A stretch of 23,474 nt of DNA from a virus, in IMG/VR virus record IMGVR_UViG_3300031857_001432, positions 1 through 23,474 of that record, one strand, 5' to 3'. This document shows, piece after piece, positions 6,590 through 13,122 of this stretch. The translations under genes were made by a program, and so were the position numbers. Under the pieces are notes generated by a model. That model had not been told where the DNA came from. It made no database searches and saw only the letters and a program-made list of their open reading frames with translations. How positions within the stretch are numbered: position 1 is the stretch's first letter; every line of letters begins with the position of its first letter.

Positions 6590-7312
6590 TTAGAACGGCA
6601 AGTCTTCTAGTTTCTGAGTGTCTTCTGGCACGAGCTTCGGCTTCGCCGGTGCAGGCGCCTGCGACGCGATGAACTTCTGGCTCGGCTTGTCCTTGCAGTA
6701 CGAGCCGTCTGGGGTCTTGTGGCTCGCCGCCCAGAATGCGTTGTACGGCTTGCCGCTCGCCTTGCTGATCCCGCCTGGCTTCAGCGTCCAGAGTTCGCCG
6801 TGGCTGCACGTCTCGTCGCCGACGTTCTCGGCAAAGAGCATTGCTGCCTTTGCAGCGAGGATTGCGTCGCTGGTAGCGTCGTCAGAATCAACGGAGAGGG
6901 GTGTAGGAGCCACGGAGAGGCGCGGAACCCTCGCAAGTGGTACTGGGACACCCTTTTCTGGCGAATAGAGGCTCCTGCCCACTCCTAGCTGCGCGGCGCA
7001 CCTGCGGAGCGCATCACTGGCCGCTGACTTCAGAGGCTCGTCATCCTGTGCCGAGTTCGGGTAGCCGAAGTCCTGTCGGATCGTGGTCTTTCCACCGATC
7101 ACGACGGCGAGTGAGCCGTGGACGACGTTGCGTGCGCCGTCTGCGACCTTCACCTCAAACTGCCAACCCTCAATACCTAGCGTGTCATCAAGCCGCTGCG
7201 CAACTGCTCGCGCGTCGGCGTATGTAAACGTCATCCCACCGCGCCCTGGTCGGTGCTTCAGGTCCTTCTCCTCGAATGGCGCGCAGAGCGCCTTGCTGAT
7301 CTCGTTGCTCAT
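6590..7312 (-). CDS. Rad52-family single-strand annealing protein with SSB-like C-terminal tip
   Basis: The first 117 residues match Rad52/DdrA-type annealing proteins: GGMTFTYADARAVAQRL, a beta segment WQFEVKV, then KSAASDALRRCAAQLG and GRSLY, the conserved helix that carries the DNA-binding groove. These proteins coat and anneal single-stranded DNA during phage recombination. Residues 165-213 form a second small domain with C169-x-H171, SKASGKPYNAFW and SYCKDKP (C206), a possible zinc knuckle. The last six residues are LEDLPF, close to the DDxPF tip of bacterial SSB that recruits repair proteins. ATGA is shared with the YqaJ gene, its likely partner exonuclease. Confidence 0.82.
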   Translation of the reverse strand: MSNEISKALCAPFEEKDLKHRPGRGGMTFTYADARAVAQRLDDTLGIEGWQFEVKVADGARNVVHGSLAVVIGGKTTIRQDFGYPNSAQDDEPLKSAASDALRRCAAQLGVGRSLYSPEKGVPVPLARVPRLSVAPTPLSVDSDDATSDAILAAKAAMLFAENVGDETCSHGELWTLKPGGISKASGKPYNAFWAASHKTPDGSYCKDKPSQKFIASQAPAPAKPKLVPEDTQKLEDLPF

Positions 7313-8244
7313 AGTCCCTCCTCGTTCTTGAATCGGAAGACTCGCGCGCCTGGAACTTCCCGCGTCGCGGCTTCAATGATCTTCGGGTCCACTTTCGTTG
7401 CGACCTCCTTCCAATCTGTCTTGAGTGACGATTTATTGGCTTTCCACGATGCCTGCCACCCGTTGCCGACGATCCCTGCCTTCTCGCCAATCGCTTCCTT
7501 CAGCGAGATGGCAAGGTTCTGCAACTCCTCGTCCAGCAACTTGGATTCGTACTGCTTTTCCGAATACAGCGCCGCCACGCGGTCAATGCCGTCCGTTGCG
7601 TTTGCGTACTCTTCGCTCGCCTGCGGCACCACCTGAGCCAGCGCGTCAGAGTCCTGACCCTGCAAGGCTGGAGGCGTCTGGGTTGCGAGAGAGTTCCTAA
7701 ACTCAACTGCCTTGCGGTACAACTCCGTCTGGTAGTCAATGCTCGCAGCCACCCGCTCGATGCGGAAAACCAGACCACCGAGCAGGACTGCCACGTCGCA
7801 CCACGGTGCGCCGGTGACGAACATCTGCCACTGCACCTGCGCCACCACCTCTGGCGGCACTGGGTGCAGGCTCCAGCGCGGTGAGGTGCTGGTCTTGATT
7901 TCCACCAAGCCTTCCTCGCCGACGATGGTGCGATCGAGTGATGCCATCACCCACGGCAGTTCCTTGAGTCGGACAATGCCGTTGCTGCGGCGCAACTCGC
8001 GGCCAGTCTCCATCTCGTAGAACTCTGCCACCGTGTTCTCCAACAGGATGCCGCGCACCGCTGCCGGTCCAACTGGGTCAGGCGTGTATTTGCCCAACTT
8101 CTCAGCCCAGAGCTGGTACGGCGTCTTGTATGGATTCAGCCCTGCGATGACTGATACGTCGGTCGCCGTGATGCCGTCCTTTCTAAGCGCGTGCCAGACC
8201 TCGGACCTTTGCTCAGCGCGGACGAACTCGTACTGCTTGCTCAC
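7309..8244 (-). CDS. YqaJ-type viral recombinase / exonuclease
   Basis: This 311-residue protein has the YqaJ/lambda-exonuclease active site: E69 (RGILLEN), D104 (MASLDRT), E115-I-K117 (LVEIKTS) and Q136/Q138 (AQVQWQM). It degrades one strand of double-stranded DNA ends, giving 3' overhangs for the Rad52-type annealing protein encoded immediately downstream. Starts further upstream in frame would overlap the zinc-ribbon gene. GTG at 8244 is chosen because it shares GTGA with that gene's stop and has AAGGAGG eight bases before it. The C-terminal third is helical and rich in charged residues. Confidence 0.87.
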   Translation of the reverse strand: MSKQYEFVRAEQRSEVWHALRKDGITATDVSVIAGLNPYKTPYQLWAEKLGKYTPDPVGPAAVRGILLENTVAEFYEMETGRELRRSNGIVRLKELPWVMASLDRTIVGEEGLVEIKTSTSPRWSLHPVPPEVVAQVQWQMFVTGAPWCDVAVLLGGLVFRIERVAASIDYQTELYRKAVEFRNSLATQTPPALQGQDSDALAQVVPQASEEYANATDGIDRVAALYSEKQYESKLLDEELQNLAISLKEAIGEKAGIVGNGWQASWKANKSSLKTDWKEVATKVDPKIIEAATREVPGARVFRFKNEEGL

Positions 8245-8429
8245 TTGCCCTCCTTCTTTCTGTCCTTCTTGGCGAAGCCTTCGCCCTTGTAAACCACCGC
8301 CGCCGGCGAATAGACCATCCGCATCCAGCGGCCGCACTTCTCGCAGCGCGGGTTGTACGTGTTCAAGATTGAGTGCGTGTGTTCCTCCCGATGCGCACAC
8401 GAGCCGCAACGGTAGAGATACGTCGGCAT
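8241..8429 (-). CDS. FmdB-type zinc ribbon protein
   Basis: The 62 residues begin MPTYLYRCGSC and hold two CxxC pairs (C8/C11, C29/C32), the classic short zinc-ribbon of FmdB-family regulatory proteins. The tail after residue 45 is strongly basic (KKDRKKEGK). It sits between a small membrane protein (TAATG junction) and the YqaJ gene (GTGA junction). It could bind nucleic acid or regulate the recombination genes, but its partner is unknown. Confidence 0.75.
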   Translation of the reverse strand: MPTYLYRCGSCAHREEHTHSILNTYNPRCEKCGRWMRMVYSPAAVVYKGEGFAKKDRKKEGK

Positions 8430-8587
8430 TAGCCAAGCACCACGAAGATCATCACCAGAAGCGTCGCTCCGAGAATGCCAATAACAATGTCAAGTTGCTG
8501 ATCGCTGCGCCGCTGTTGATCTAGCAGCGTCGTGCGGATTGCCACTCGCGTGTAGACCAGTGGCTGCGTCTTTCGGTTGAGTCTCAC
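8429..8587 (-). CDS. small single-pass membrane protein, 52 aa
   Basis: A GTG start at 8587 with AGGAGGTGACGAA before it opens a 52-residue frame: MRLNRKTQPLVYTRVAIRTT, then a polar QQRRSDQQ stretch, then a hydrophobic helix IVIGILGATLLVMIFVVLG at the extreme C-terminus. GTGA is shared with the upstream gene and TAATG with the zinc-ribbon gene, which together strongly support it as a real gene. The topology would be N-terminus in the cytoplasm with a tail anchor. The function is unknown. Confidence 0.75.
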   Translation of the reverse strand: MRLNRKTQPLVYTRVAIRTTLLDQQRRSDQQLDIVIGILGATLLVMIFVVLG

Positions 8588-8844
8588 TTCGTCACCTCCT
8601 CTTTCGTTTCTCGTCCAGCCTCAATCGCAAGCGCGTTATCGCATCCGATAAAATCACGCGCGCCCTTCGTGTCGTACGGACCAACCTCGGCACCGTATCG
8701 CGAGCGGAACGCTTGCCCACATCGCTTGCAGGCTGCAATGATGAACGAGCGCTCAAAGGTGAACTTCTCTGGCATCTCGTGACCTTTGGCGTTCAGCATC
8801 TGAATCTCGTTGAAATAGAAATGCCAGTTCTGCGCCTTGCTCAT
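8584..8844 (-). CDS. hypothetical protein with CxxC, 86 aa
   Basis: This 86-residue protein contains C39xxC42 (CKRCGQAF) and a further C68 (FIGCDNA), with histidines at 8 and 22 that could complete a metal site. Its ATG shares ATGA with the 28-residue membrane peptide upstream and its TGA shares GTGA with the next gene. It is among the first genes after the promoter at 8982-9011, so it is probably early. I recognise no family. Confidence 0.7.
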   Translation of the reverse strand: MSKAQNWHFYFNEIQMLNAKGHEMPEKFTFERSFIIAACKRCGQAFRSRYGAEVGPYDTKGARDFIGCDNALAIEAGRETKEEVTK

Positions 8845-8927
8845 CGCATTGACCCCAGTGCCAAGAGCAGCACCATTGCTGCGATGAAGGTGATGACCGT
8901 TGCGATCTCCTGCAGTATCCGAATCAT
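8841..8927 (-). CDS. 28-residue membrane peptide, first gene after the promoter
   Basis: ATG at 8927 is preceded by GAGGAG at a six-base spacing, and the frame MIRILQEIATVITFIAAMVL continues to a TGA overlapping the next start (ATGA, 8841-8844). Almost the whole peptide is one hydrophobic helix, with charges only near the ends. A strong ribosome binding site plus the coupled junction argue it is translated. It may be a leader peptide, a host-membrane effector or just a coupling device. Confidence 0.65.
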   Translation of the reverse strand: MIRILQEIATVITFIAAMVLLLALGSMR

Positions 8928-8975
8928 CTTTATCTCCTCAGCAGCCCCGCCAACTTGGTCAGGTTCCTCGCTGCT

Positions 8976-9002
8976 GTCACGATCCTAGAGCGTGATGTCA
9001 CG
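8976..9002. promoter_or_regulatory. Candidate operator: CGTGA/TCACG repeats overlapping the promoter
   Basis: An inverted repeat CGTGA-TG-TCACG (8991-9002) sits between the -35 and -10 elements. GTCACG recurs at 8976-8981, exactly 21 bases (two helical turns) away from GTCACG at 8997-9002, so the -10 is flanked by inverted copies. The arrangement suits a dimeric repressor or activator. The regulator is unknown. Confidence 0.5.
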
Positions 9003-9011
9003 GCTTGTCAA
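8982..9011 (-). promoter_or_regulatory. Sigma70-like promoter for the replication cluster
   Basis: On the transcribed strand TTGACA (9006-9011) is followed after 18 bases by TAGGAT (8982-8987). The -35 is a perfect consensus and the -10 matches four of six. It lies in the largest intergenic gap in the window, directly after the hairpin at 9019-9050 and 55 bases before the first start codon at 8927. It should drive the run of genes from 8927 leftward. Confidence 0.7.
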
Positions 9012-9018
9012 GGGGTAG

Positions 9019-9050
9019 CCTCCCAGACTGGAGGAGGTCAGTCTGGGAGG
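9019..9050 (-). terminator. 12-bp perfect hairpin at the end of the late unit
   Basis: CCTCCCAGACTG (9019-9030) and CAGTCTGGGAGG (9039-9050) are perfect inverted repeats around an eight-base loop. The stem includes the last codons and stop of the C4 zinc-finger gene. On the transcribed strand it is followed by CTACCCCTTGACA, not a T-run, so termination may need a factor or the hairpin may protect an mRNA end. The promoter follows at once, supporting a unit boundary. Confidence 0.65.
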
Positions 9051-9268
9051 TCGCTGGCATAGCCAGCGGCGTCATCGTCCTCATCGAGCAGCTCTAGAAC
9101 CACCTCTAGGCACGCTCGGCAGATAGCGTAGGACAGGACTGCAGAATAGCCGACCGTGAGGCTGACTTCCTGTTCGGCAAACCTCCACACCCTGCGAGTC
9201 TCCCCGCACGGCGTGCAGGCTCCTATGTCCTGCGGCCTCGGTGCCGGCGGACCTGCAAGGAACGGCAC
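9038..9268 (-). CDS. C4 zinc-finger protein, 76 aa
   Basis: GTG at 9268 overlaps the upstream TAG by one base (TAGTG). The 76-residue product has C18xxC21 (CTPCGETR) and C50xxC53 (CRAC), a four-cysteine zinc site with a 28-residue loop, then an acidic tail (ELLDEDDDAAG). Its final codons and stop lie inside the hairpin at 9019-9050. No strong ribosome binding site is visible, so translation probably depends on coupling with the metallophosphoesterase gene. The function is unknown. Confidence 0.65.
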   Translation of the reverse strand: MPFLAGPPAPRPQDIGACTPCGETRRVWRFAEQEVSLTVGYSAVLSYAICRACLEVVLELLDEDDDAAGYASDLPD

Positions 9269-10296
9269 TAGCGCAAGCGGATTAGGTACTCGGCTGAGAC
9301 CTCTCCATCGCCGTCAAAGAACATTAGCCACTGCCCTGGCTCGCCAGACGCGCCGACGACCTCCTGAGCGAAGCGGTTGCTGCTCTCAAGCGACGGACTG
9401 CACCACGTCGTGATCTTGCCGTCGGCAAGGACGAGTCGTGCAGGCTGATGCCAGTGGCCAAACCAAAGATAGTCAAACGGCGCGACGCTCAAGCGCCAGC
9501 CGCTCGCCTTCTTTGCGACGCCGTACCACGGCATCCCAAGTCCACCTCTGAACTGATCGCCGTGGACGATCATCCCGATCTTGCCGCCTGGCAAGTCGAG
9601 CGTGTCGTACCAGTGCCGACCGCCAACGGTGAGGCTTTCTTTCCAGCTCACGCGCTTCTCGCTCTGCACGAGTGACCGCGCAATGTTGTAAAGAATCGCA
9701 TCGCTGTTGCTTTCTGGCGAGTGATCCGAGTAGCGCCCCAAGCGCCCGTGATTGCCGATTGCGCCGTAGACCTCCACCTGCGGGAAGAGTGCGGCCATCG
9801 CCCTGACGAACTGCGCCAGCATCTCCGCGCCGCGGAAGATTTGGACGTACAGACCGCCAGCCTCAACTTCGTAGGCTTGCCCTGGGAAGATGTTGCCGTC
9901 TGACTCCACGAGGTCGCCAGTGAGCAGAATCTTCACCGTGTCCACAGGGTGATCCTTGCGCTGAATCTCTACGACGCGCTTGACCTTTTCGGCGAGTAGC
10001 TGCAGCCGCTTGGCTGCCGTGTCAATGTCGTAGTCCACGCTCTTCTTGCCAAGTTGCCAGTCGCTCAGCTGCACGACGGCAACCTCGCGCTTGCCCTTGC
10101 GCTTGTCTGGTTTCGGTGCAGGCACGGCTGGAATCTTCATCCCGACCGCCGCATCCTTCGCGGCGCGGTAGACCGCCTCCACGAGTTCTTCGGTCTGCTG
10201 CTCCTTCTTGGCAAGTGCGCGCAACGCACGCCTGTGCGCCGACTTCAGTTCGTTGAGTTCGTCCTCACGCTGAAACTCGATCAGATCTTCTGGCAC
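9268..10296 (-). CDS. metallophosphoesterase (calcineurin-like)
   Basis: This 342-residue protein has the calcineurin-like two-metal site: D79 in LSDWQLGK, G127-D128 (LLTGDLVESDG), N182-H183 (AIGNHGRLG), H245-G-D (MIVHGDQF) and G280-H281-W-H283 (WFGHWHQP). The first motif has DxQ instead of the common DxH. Phage members of this superfamily include SbcD/Mre11-like nucleases; the 70-residue charged helical N-terminus here is extra. GTG at 10296 is chosen because GAGGAG precedes it at good spacing and it limits overlap with the upstream gene to 16 bases. The target (DNA or another phosphoester) is not determined. Confidence 0.85.
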   Translation of the reverse strand: MPEDLIEFQREDELNELKSAHRRALRALAKKEQQTEELVEAVYRAAKDAAVGMKIPAVPAPKPDKRKGKREVAVVQLSDWQLGKKSVDYDIDTAAKRLQLLAEKVKRVVEIQRKDHPVDTVKILLTGDLVESDGNIFPGQAYEVEAGGLYVQIFRGAEMLAQFVRAMAALFPQVEVYGAIGNHGRLGRYSDHSPESNSDAILYNIARSLVQSEKRVSWKESLTVGGRHWYDTLDLPGGKIGMIVHGDQFRGGLGMPWYGVAKKASGWRLSVAPFDYLWFGHWHQPARLVLADGKITTWCSPSLESSNRFAQEVVGASGEPGQWLMFFDGDGEVSAEYLIRLR

Positions 10297-10514
10297 TTGC
10301 AGTCTCCTCTCCTGTGTCGCTGGATGTTCTGCTGCGCCCAGTGCTGGTTGCGAATCTCGCACCACTTCTGGATTGCCTTTGCCGTGATCTTCGCGGCTGC
10401 GAGCGCCTTGTCCAGCGATTGCCGGTCAGCGTCGCTTATCTCAAGCAACTGATAGCCGCAGAGTGGCCCTTTGTAGCCACCCTGCAGCGTCAGGAACTCG
10501 TCTAACTCCTCCAT
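10281..10514 (-). CDS. small putative DNA-binding protein, 77 aa
   Basis: This 77-residue protein is mostly helical: DADRQSLDKALAAAKITAKA followed by IQKWCEIRNQHWAQQNIQRH and a basic cysteine-containing end (RRGDCKCQKI). The IQRHRRGDCKC ending resembles small helix-turn-helix proteins of actinobacterial phages, where the last helix reads DNA; that is recall, not a search. AGGAGG precedes ATG 10514. It follows the holin candidate after a 45-base gap and overlaps the metallophosphoesterase start. Confidence 0.5.
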   Translation of the reverse strand: MEELDEFLTLQGGYKGPLCGYQLLEISDADRQSLDKALAAAKITAKAIQKWCEIRNQHWAQQNIQRHRRGDCKCQKI

Positions 10515-10529
10515 TGCAACCTCCTACTT

Positions 10530-10549
10530 TCGGCGCGACTACACGCCGA
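10530..10549 (-). other. Small hairpin between holin candidate and next gene
   Basis: TCGGCG (10530-10535) and CGCCGA (10544-10549) form a 6-bp stem with an eight-base loop, just before the ribosome binding site of the 77-residue gene. No T-run follows. It may tune read-through or mRNA processing after the lysis genes, or be chance. Confidence 0.35.
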
Positions 10550-10559
10550 TTGTCAGAGC

Positions 10560-10853
10560 CTAGATGTCGTATTGCTTTTCCGCAAGAGCCTTTTCTTCAG
10601 CCGACTTCTCCTTGATCCCGAACGCGCTGTTCTTTGGGTCAAGGAACTTGATCAGCACCTGCAGCCCTGAGGCCAGCCCTGCGGACAGCACTGTGCGGAA
10701 GTCACCGCCAGAGATGTCGAGGAGCGGGATGCCCAAGCCGAGTGCGACCGAGATAGACACGGTGATGAAGGTTCGGAAGAACTCAATCAGCGCCTCGTCT
10801 ACGCCTGTGTTGTCAATGATCCAGCGGATGCCTGCCTTGATGTCGCTATACAT
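10560..10853 (-). CDS. putative holin
   Basis: This 97-residue protein has two hydrophobic segments (about 24-46, with FRTFITVSISVALGLGIPLL, and about 53-70, AGLASGLQVLIKFL), a short charged N-terminus and a strongly charged C-terminus (KEKSAEEKALAEK). That layout, plus its position ten bases after the endolysin stop, fits a class II-type holin that forms the membrane lesion at lysis. AAGGAG precedes ATG 10853. No family was confirmed; another small membrane protein upstream (12934-13122) could share the role. Confidence 0.65.
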   Translation of the reverse strand: MYSDIKAGIRWIIDNTGVDEALIEFFRTFITVSISVALGLGIPLLDISGGDFRTVLSAGLASGLQVLIKFLDPKNSAFGIKEKSAEEKALAEKQYDI

Positions 10854-10862
10854 TCTGACTCC

Positions 10863-11471
10863 TTACTTCCACTCAACGATGACGACGTGCTTGAACGCTG
10901 CGCCGCCCGTCTGCTTCTTTTTGCTCGCAGCAATCTGCTTGAGCTGCTCTTCGGTCACGACGACCCCGAACTTCTCTTTGCCCTTGCCTGACCGTGTGGG
11001 ACACGCCCACTGCCAGCCGTCAACGGCATCCCACGCGGCTGCGGTCATATGGCCGTAGCCGAGAGCAATGTGCTTGCGATCTTTCTTTGTCCAGTATGAC
11101 TCCCAGCGCTTATGCCACTCGCTGATCTCCACGGCTGGGTAGTCCACCGCTTGCTGCACCCAGATGATGAGTCCAGCCCCGCGGTGCGCCGAAATCACGA
11201 CGTCATCCCACGACTTGGCGTAGCGCGCCTTCGCGCCCATCTGCTTTGCCGTCTTGATCAGGTCGCCGAGAGACGAGCCGTTGTCCGACACGCCCTCTTT
11301 CTCTACGAAGCCGGTGGCAGCGGCTTTCGCCTTGATGCCGTCTCCAGCCGTCGGGTCAACCGCGTACTTAGATGCCCACGCAACGGCAGCAGCCGTGCTG
11401 GACGGTCCGCAGTCGTCAAGGATGCCGCCCTTCTCAACGTGATCGAGCTGTGACTTGACCTTGAACTTCAT
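10863..11471 (-). CDS. cysteine peptidase (C39-like), probable endolysin
   Basis: The start MKFKVKSQLD at 11471 gives 202 residues and an ATGA overlap with the upstream gene; a longer in-frame start would run over that gene. LDDCGPSSTAAAVAWA carries the catalytic cysteine C21, and GYGHMTAAAWDAVDGW carries H141 with D148 nearby, the pattern of papain-fold C39-like peptidases. Placed right before a holin, it most likely cuts peptidoglycan cross-links at lysis. There is no signal peptide, so it needs a holin for export. A protease role in virion maturation is less likely from context. Confidence 0.75.
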   Translation of the reverse strand: MKFKVKSQLDHVEKGGILDDCGPSSTAAAVAWASKYAVDPTAGDGIKAKAAATGFVEKEGVSDNGSSLGDLIKTAKQMGAKARYAKSWDDVVISAHRGAGLIIWVQQAVDYPAVEISEWHKRWESYWTKKDRKHIALGYGHMTAAAWDAVDGWQWACPTRSGKGKEKFGVVVTEEQLKQIAASKKKQTGGAAFKHVVIVEWK

Positions 11472-11722
11472 TCGCCGATGTCTTCCTTGATGTGCGCGGC
11501 GAGTGCAAGACCAGCCTTCTGGTAGTCGAGTGCCGCGCTGATCGGATGACCAGCGGTGCAGCCCTCGCTGTAGTCGTTGCCGTTGTCGCCACGCTTCCAG
11601 AGCGTGCCGCCGAACGCGCTTGCATCTTCGCTTGGCACGAGTGCCACCCACTCGCCTGGCGCGGTGTCAATGCGCGTCCAGCCCTGCTCCTTGAGTTCCC
11701 TGCGGTGATCTTCGGTTGTCAT
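11468..11722 (-). CDS. hypothetical protein, 84 aa
   Basis: The start [10 protein letters not shown] at 11722 shares ATGA with the upstream membrane protein stop. The 84 residues include EQGWTRIDTAPGEWVALVPS and WKRGDNGNDYSEG, then a helical end. No membrane or metal motif is evident. The position within the lysis region suggests a late protein. I do not recognise it. Confidence 0.65.
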   Translation of the reverse strand: MTTEDHRRELKEQGWTRIDTAPGEWVALVPSEDASAFGGTLWKRGDNGNDYSEGCTAGHPISAALDYQKAGLALAAHIKEDIGE

Positions 11723-11922
11723 TCTTTCCACCTCAAGTATCCTGTTGCGATCCAGACGATTGTCATCAGGATGAACAGCGTTGCCATTGTGCTTTGCGTC
11801 TGACCCTCTGGCAGTACGACCACCGCGAAGAGCAGACCGAGGATCGTCCACGAGCCTCCGACGAGATCGTTGATGATGTTCCTAAGCACGGCGACCACCC
11901 TTTCGGCTTGGCGTATTTCCAT
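11719..11922 (-). CDS. small two-helix membrane protein, 67 aa
   Basis: [11 protein letters not shown] start at 11922 gives 67 residues: a short amphipathic N-terminus, then two hydrophobic helices (about 20-35, [13 protein letters not shown], and 42-60, [18 protein letters not shown]) and a basic RWKE end. The ATG has AGGAGG only two bases before it and overlaps the upstream gene by 41 bases; GTG codons at 11898 or 11889 would cut the overlap. It may be a holin or antiholin candidate given the lysis context, but no family is recognised. Confidence 0.55.
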   Translation of the reverse strand: MEIRQAERVVAVLRNIINDLVGGSWTILGLLFAVVVLPEGQTQSTMATLFILMTIVWIATGYLRWKE

Positions 11923-12937
11923 TGCCTCCTGCTGGTCCGCCGCCGCCAATGTTAGCAGCCGCTCGTGCGGCATTTGACGCTGCGGCAGCCACACTTGCAA
12001 CTTGGCTGGCAATGACTGCGACGGCAACCGGCTGCGCTTCTTCCTTCTCGATCGGGTCAAGGTCTTTGCCGATCTCGGTGATGGCCGCGATGTTGGCGAA
12101 CACTTCGCCGACCGCCTCAACCGCAGCTCCTACAACTGGCAGAGCGGGTTCGGGTTCAGGAGTAGGTAAAGGAGTGGGATCAGGAGATACGGAAGGAGAT
12201 GGCGGAACTTCTGTTGGTGTAGGCGTTGGCTCTGGTGTTGGTTCTGGTGTCGGTGCATTTGTCACCTCAGGACTTGGCTCCTCCGTTGGTGTTGGGGTTG
12301 GTTCAGGTGTGGGTTCTGGAGTTGGCTCAGGGGTCGGCTGAGGAGTTGGCTCAGGCGTAGGCTCAGGCGTGGGCGTCGGCGTCGGCTCTACAGAAGGCTC
12401 TGGCGTAGGGGTAGGAGCCACGCTAGGGCTGGGTTCTGGCGTCTGAGTAGGGGTTGGCTCAGGAGTCGGCTCTGGGGACGGCGTAGGGCTGCCTACGGCG
12501 ATTGTGAGGAAGCCGATGCCGCAGCACGAGTCGGTGGACAGCACGCGGAAGCCAAACAGATCGCCTGCGGCCAGCACCACCTCGATGTAGCCAGTGGCTG
12601 ATTGCGTGTTGCCTTCTGCAAGCGTGAGCCATTCGCCGCCCACGAGATACTGCGGCTTGTCGTAGAACGCGCCGTCGGTCGTCAGGTACGACCAGAGGTA
12701 CTGCGCCGTCTCAGCTTCTAGTGCGGTTGTGGTCAGGCTGGTCAGCGCGTTCCAGCGCGGCTGCTCAGGGAGCGGATTGTTCGCGCCGCCAAGCGTGACG
12801 GAGCCGTCTTCGTTCGTGACGACCGTGCCGTTGGAATCGGTGTTGAACTCCCACTCGTCAAGATCGTCAAGTGCGTAGACAGGCTGAACGAATGGCAAAA
12901 CGATTGCCAAAGCGAGCAGGAGTGCGCGCAACCTCAC
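11882..12937 (-). CDS. secreted protein with Pro-Thr-Glu repeat stalk
   Basis: GTG at 12937 (GTGA overlap) opens with [20 protein letters not shown] then YA, a signal peptide of about 22 residues. Residues 23-148 form a domain that ends [13 protein letters not shown]...[20 protein letters not shown], which from memory resembles bacterial extracellular domains with a GDxFGFRVxSxDN signature. Residues 151-264 are a Pro-Thr-Glu repeat (PEPTPEPT) that would be an extended rod. After it comes an Ala-rich region with many Val/Ala/Glu residues and a basic glycine-rich end (PSRKGGRRA). It lies between the second tail fibre and the lysis genes. Phage proteins with signal peptides usually act on the host envelope. 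A virion-associated role is the alternative. Confidence 0.7.
   Translation of the reverse strand: MRLRALLLALAIVLPFVQPVYALDDLDEWEFNTDSNGTVVTNEDGSVTLGGANNPLPEQPRWNALTSLTTTALEAETAQYLWSYLTTDGAFYDKPQYLVGGEWLTLAEGNTQSATGYIEVVLAAGDLFGFRVLSTDSCCGIGFLTIAVGSPTPSPEPTPEPTPTQTPEPSPSVAPTPTPEPSVEPTPTPTPEPTPEPTPQPTPEPTPEPTPEPTPTPTEEPSPEVTNAPTPEPTPEPTPTPTEVPPSPSVSPDPTPLPTPEPEPALPVVGAAVEAVGEVFANIAAITEIGKDLDPIEKEEAQPVAVAVIASQVASVAAAASNAARAAANIGGGGPAGGNGNTPSRKGGRRA
12146..12487 (-). repeat. Degenerate tandem repeat coding for PEPT units
   Basis: About 340 bases consist of six-base units varying around GGTTCTGGT/GGCTCAGGA on the plus strand, coding for Pro-Glu-Pro-Thr on the minus strand. The units use mixed synonymous codons, so the repeat is old at DNA level or selected at protein level. 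Length variation by slippage or recombination is expected between relatives. Confidence 0.85.
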
Positions 12938-13122
12938 TTGCCTGATTGAGATTGCAACCACGCCAGAAGCGTGCCGATTCCTCCTACGCCAAGTAGGGCG
13001 CCAAGCCCCTTCAGGACGGCAAGGCCGCCCTTCATTTGGTCAATCTCCGCCTTCAGACTGTCAATCTTTGCGGACTGCGCGTCCAGCCGGTCAATGATTG
13101 CGTCTACTTGGGAGCGCGTCAT
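12934..13122 (-). CDS. coiled-coil plus membrane-anchor protein, 62 aa
   Basis: The first 33 residues are a heptad-type coiled coil ([20 protein letters not shown]), followed by a glycine-rich hydrophobic segment (about 36-55, [20 protein letters not shown]). This layout resembles XhlA-type haemolysin/holin helper proteins of phages. ATGA is shared with the S74 fibre gene upstream and GTGA with the secreted protein. It may aid lysis, but no family match was confirmed. Confidence 0.65.
   Translation of the reverse strand: MTRSQVDAIIDRLDAQSAKIDSLKAEIDQMKGGLAVLKGLGALLGVGGIGTLLAWLQSQSGK

Noticed and set aside
8245-8436. 64-residue N-terminal extension of the YqaJ protein
   Set aside because: It would overlap the whole FmdB-type zinc-ribbon gene, and the GTG at 8244 has AAGGAGG and a GTGA junction.
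10530-10560. CTGACA as a -35 box near the holin gene
   Set aside because: No acceptable -10 follows at 16-18 bases; the sequence there is CCGAAA.
12146-12487. Tandem repeats as a replication origin (iteron) array
   Set aside because: The units keep the reading frame and code for Pro-Glu-Pro-Thr inside a protein with a signal peptide; synonymous variation argues for protein-level selection.
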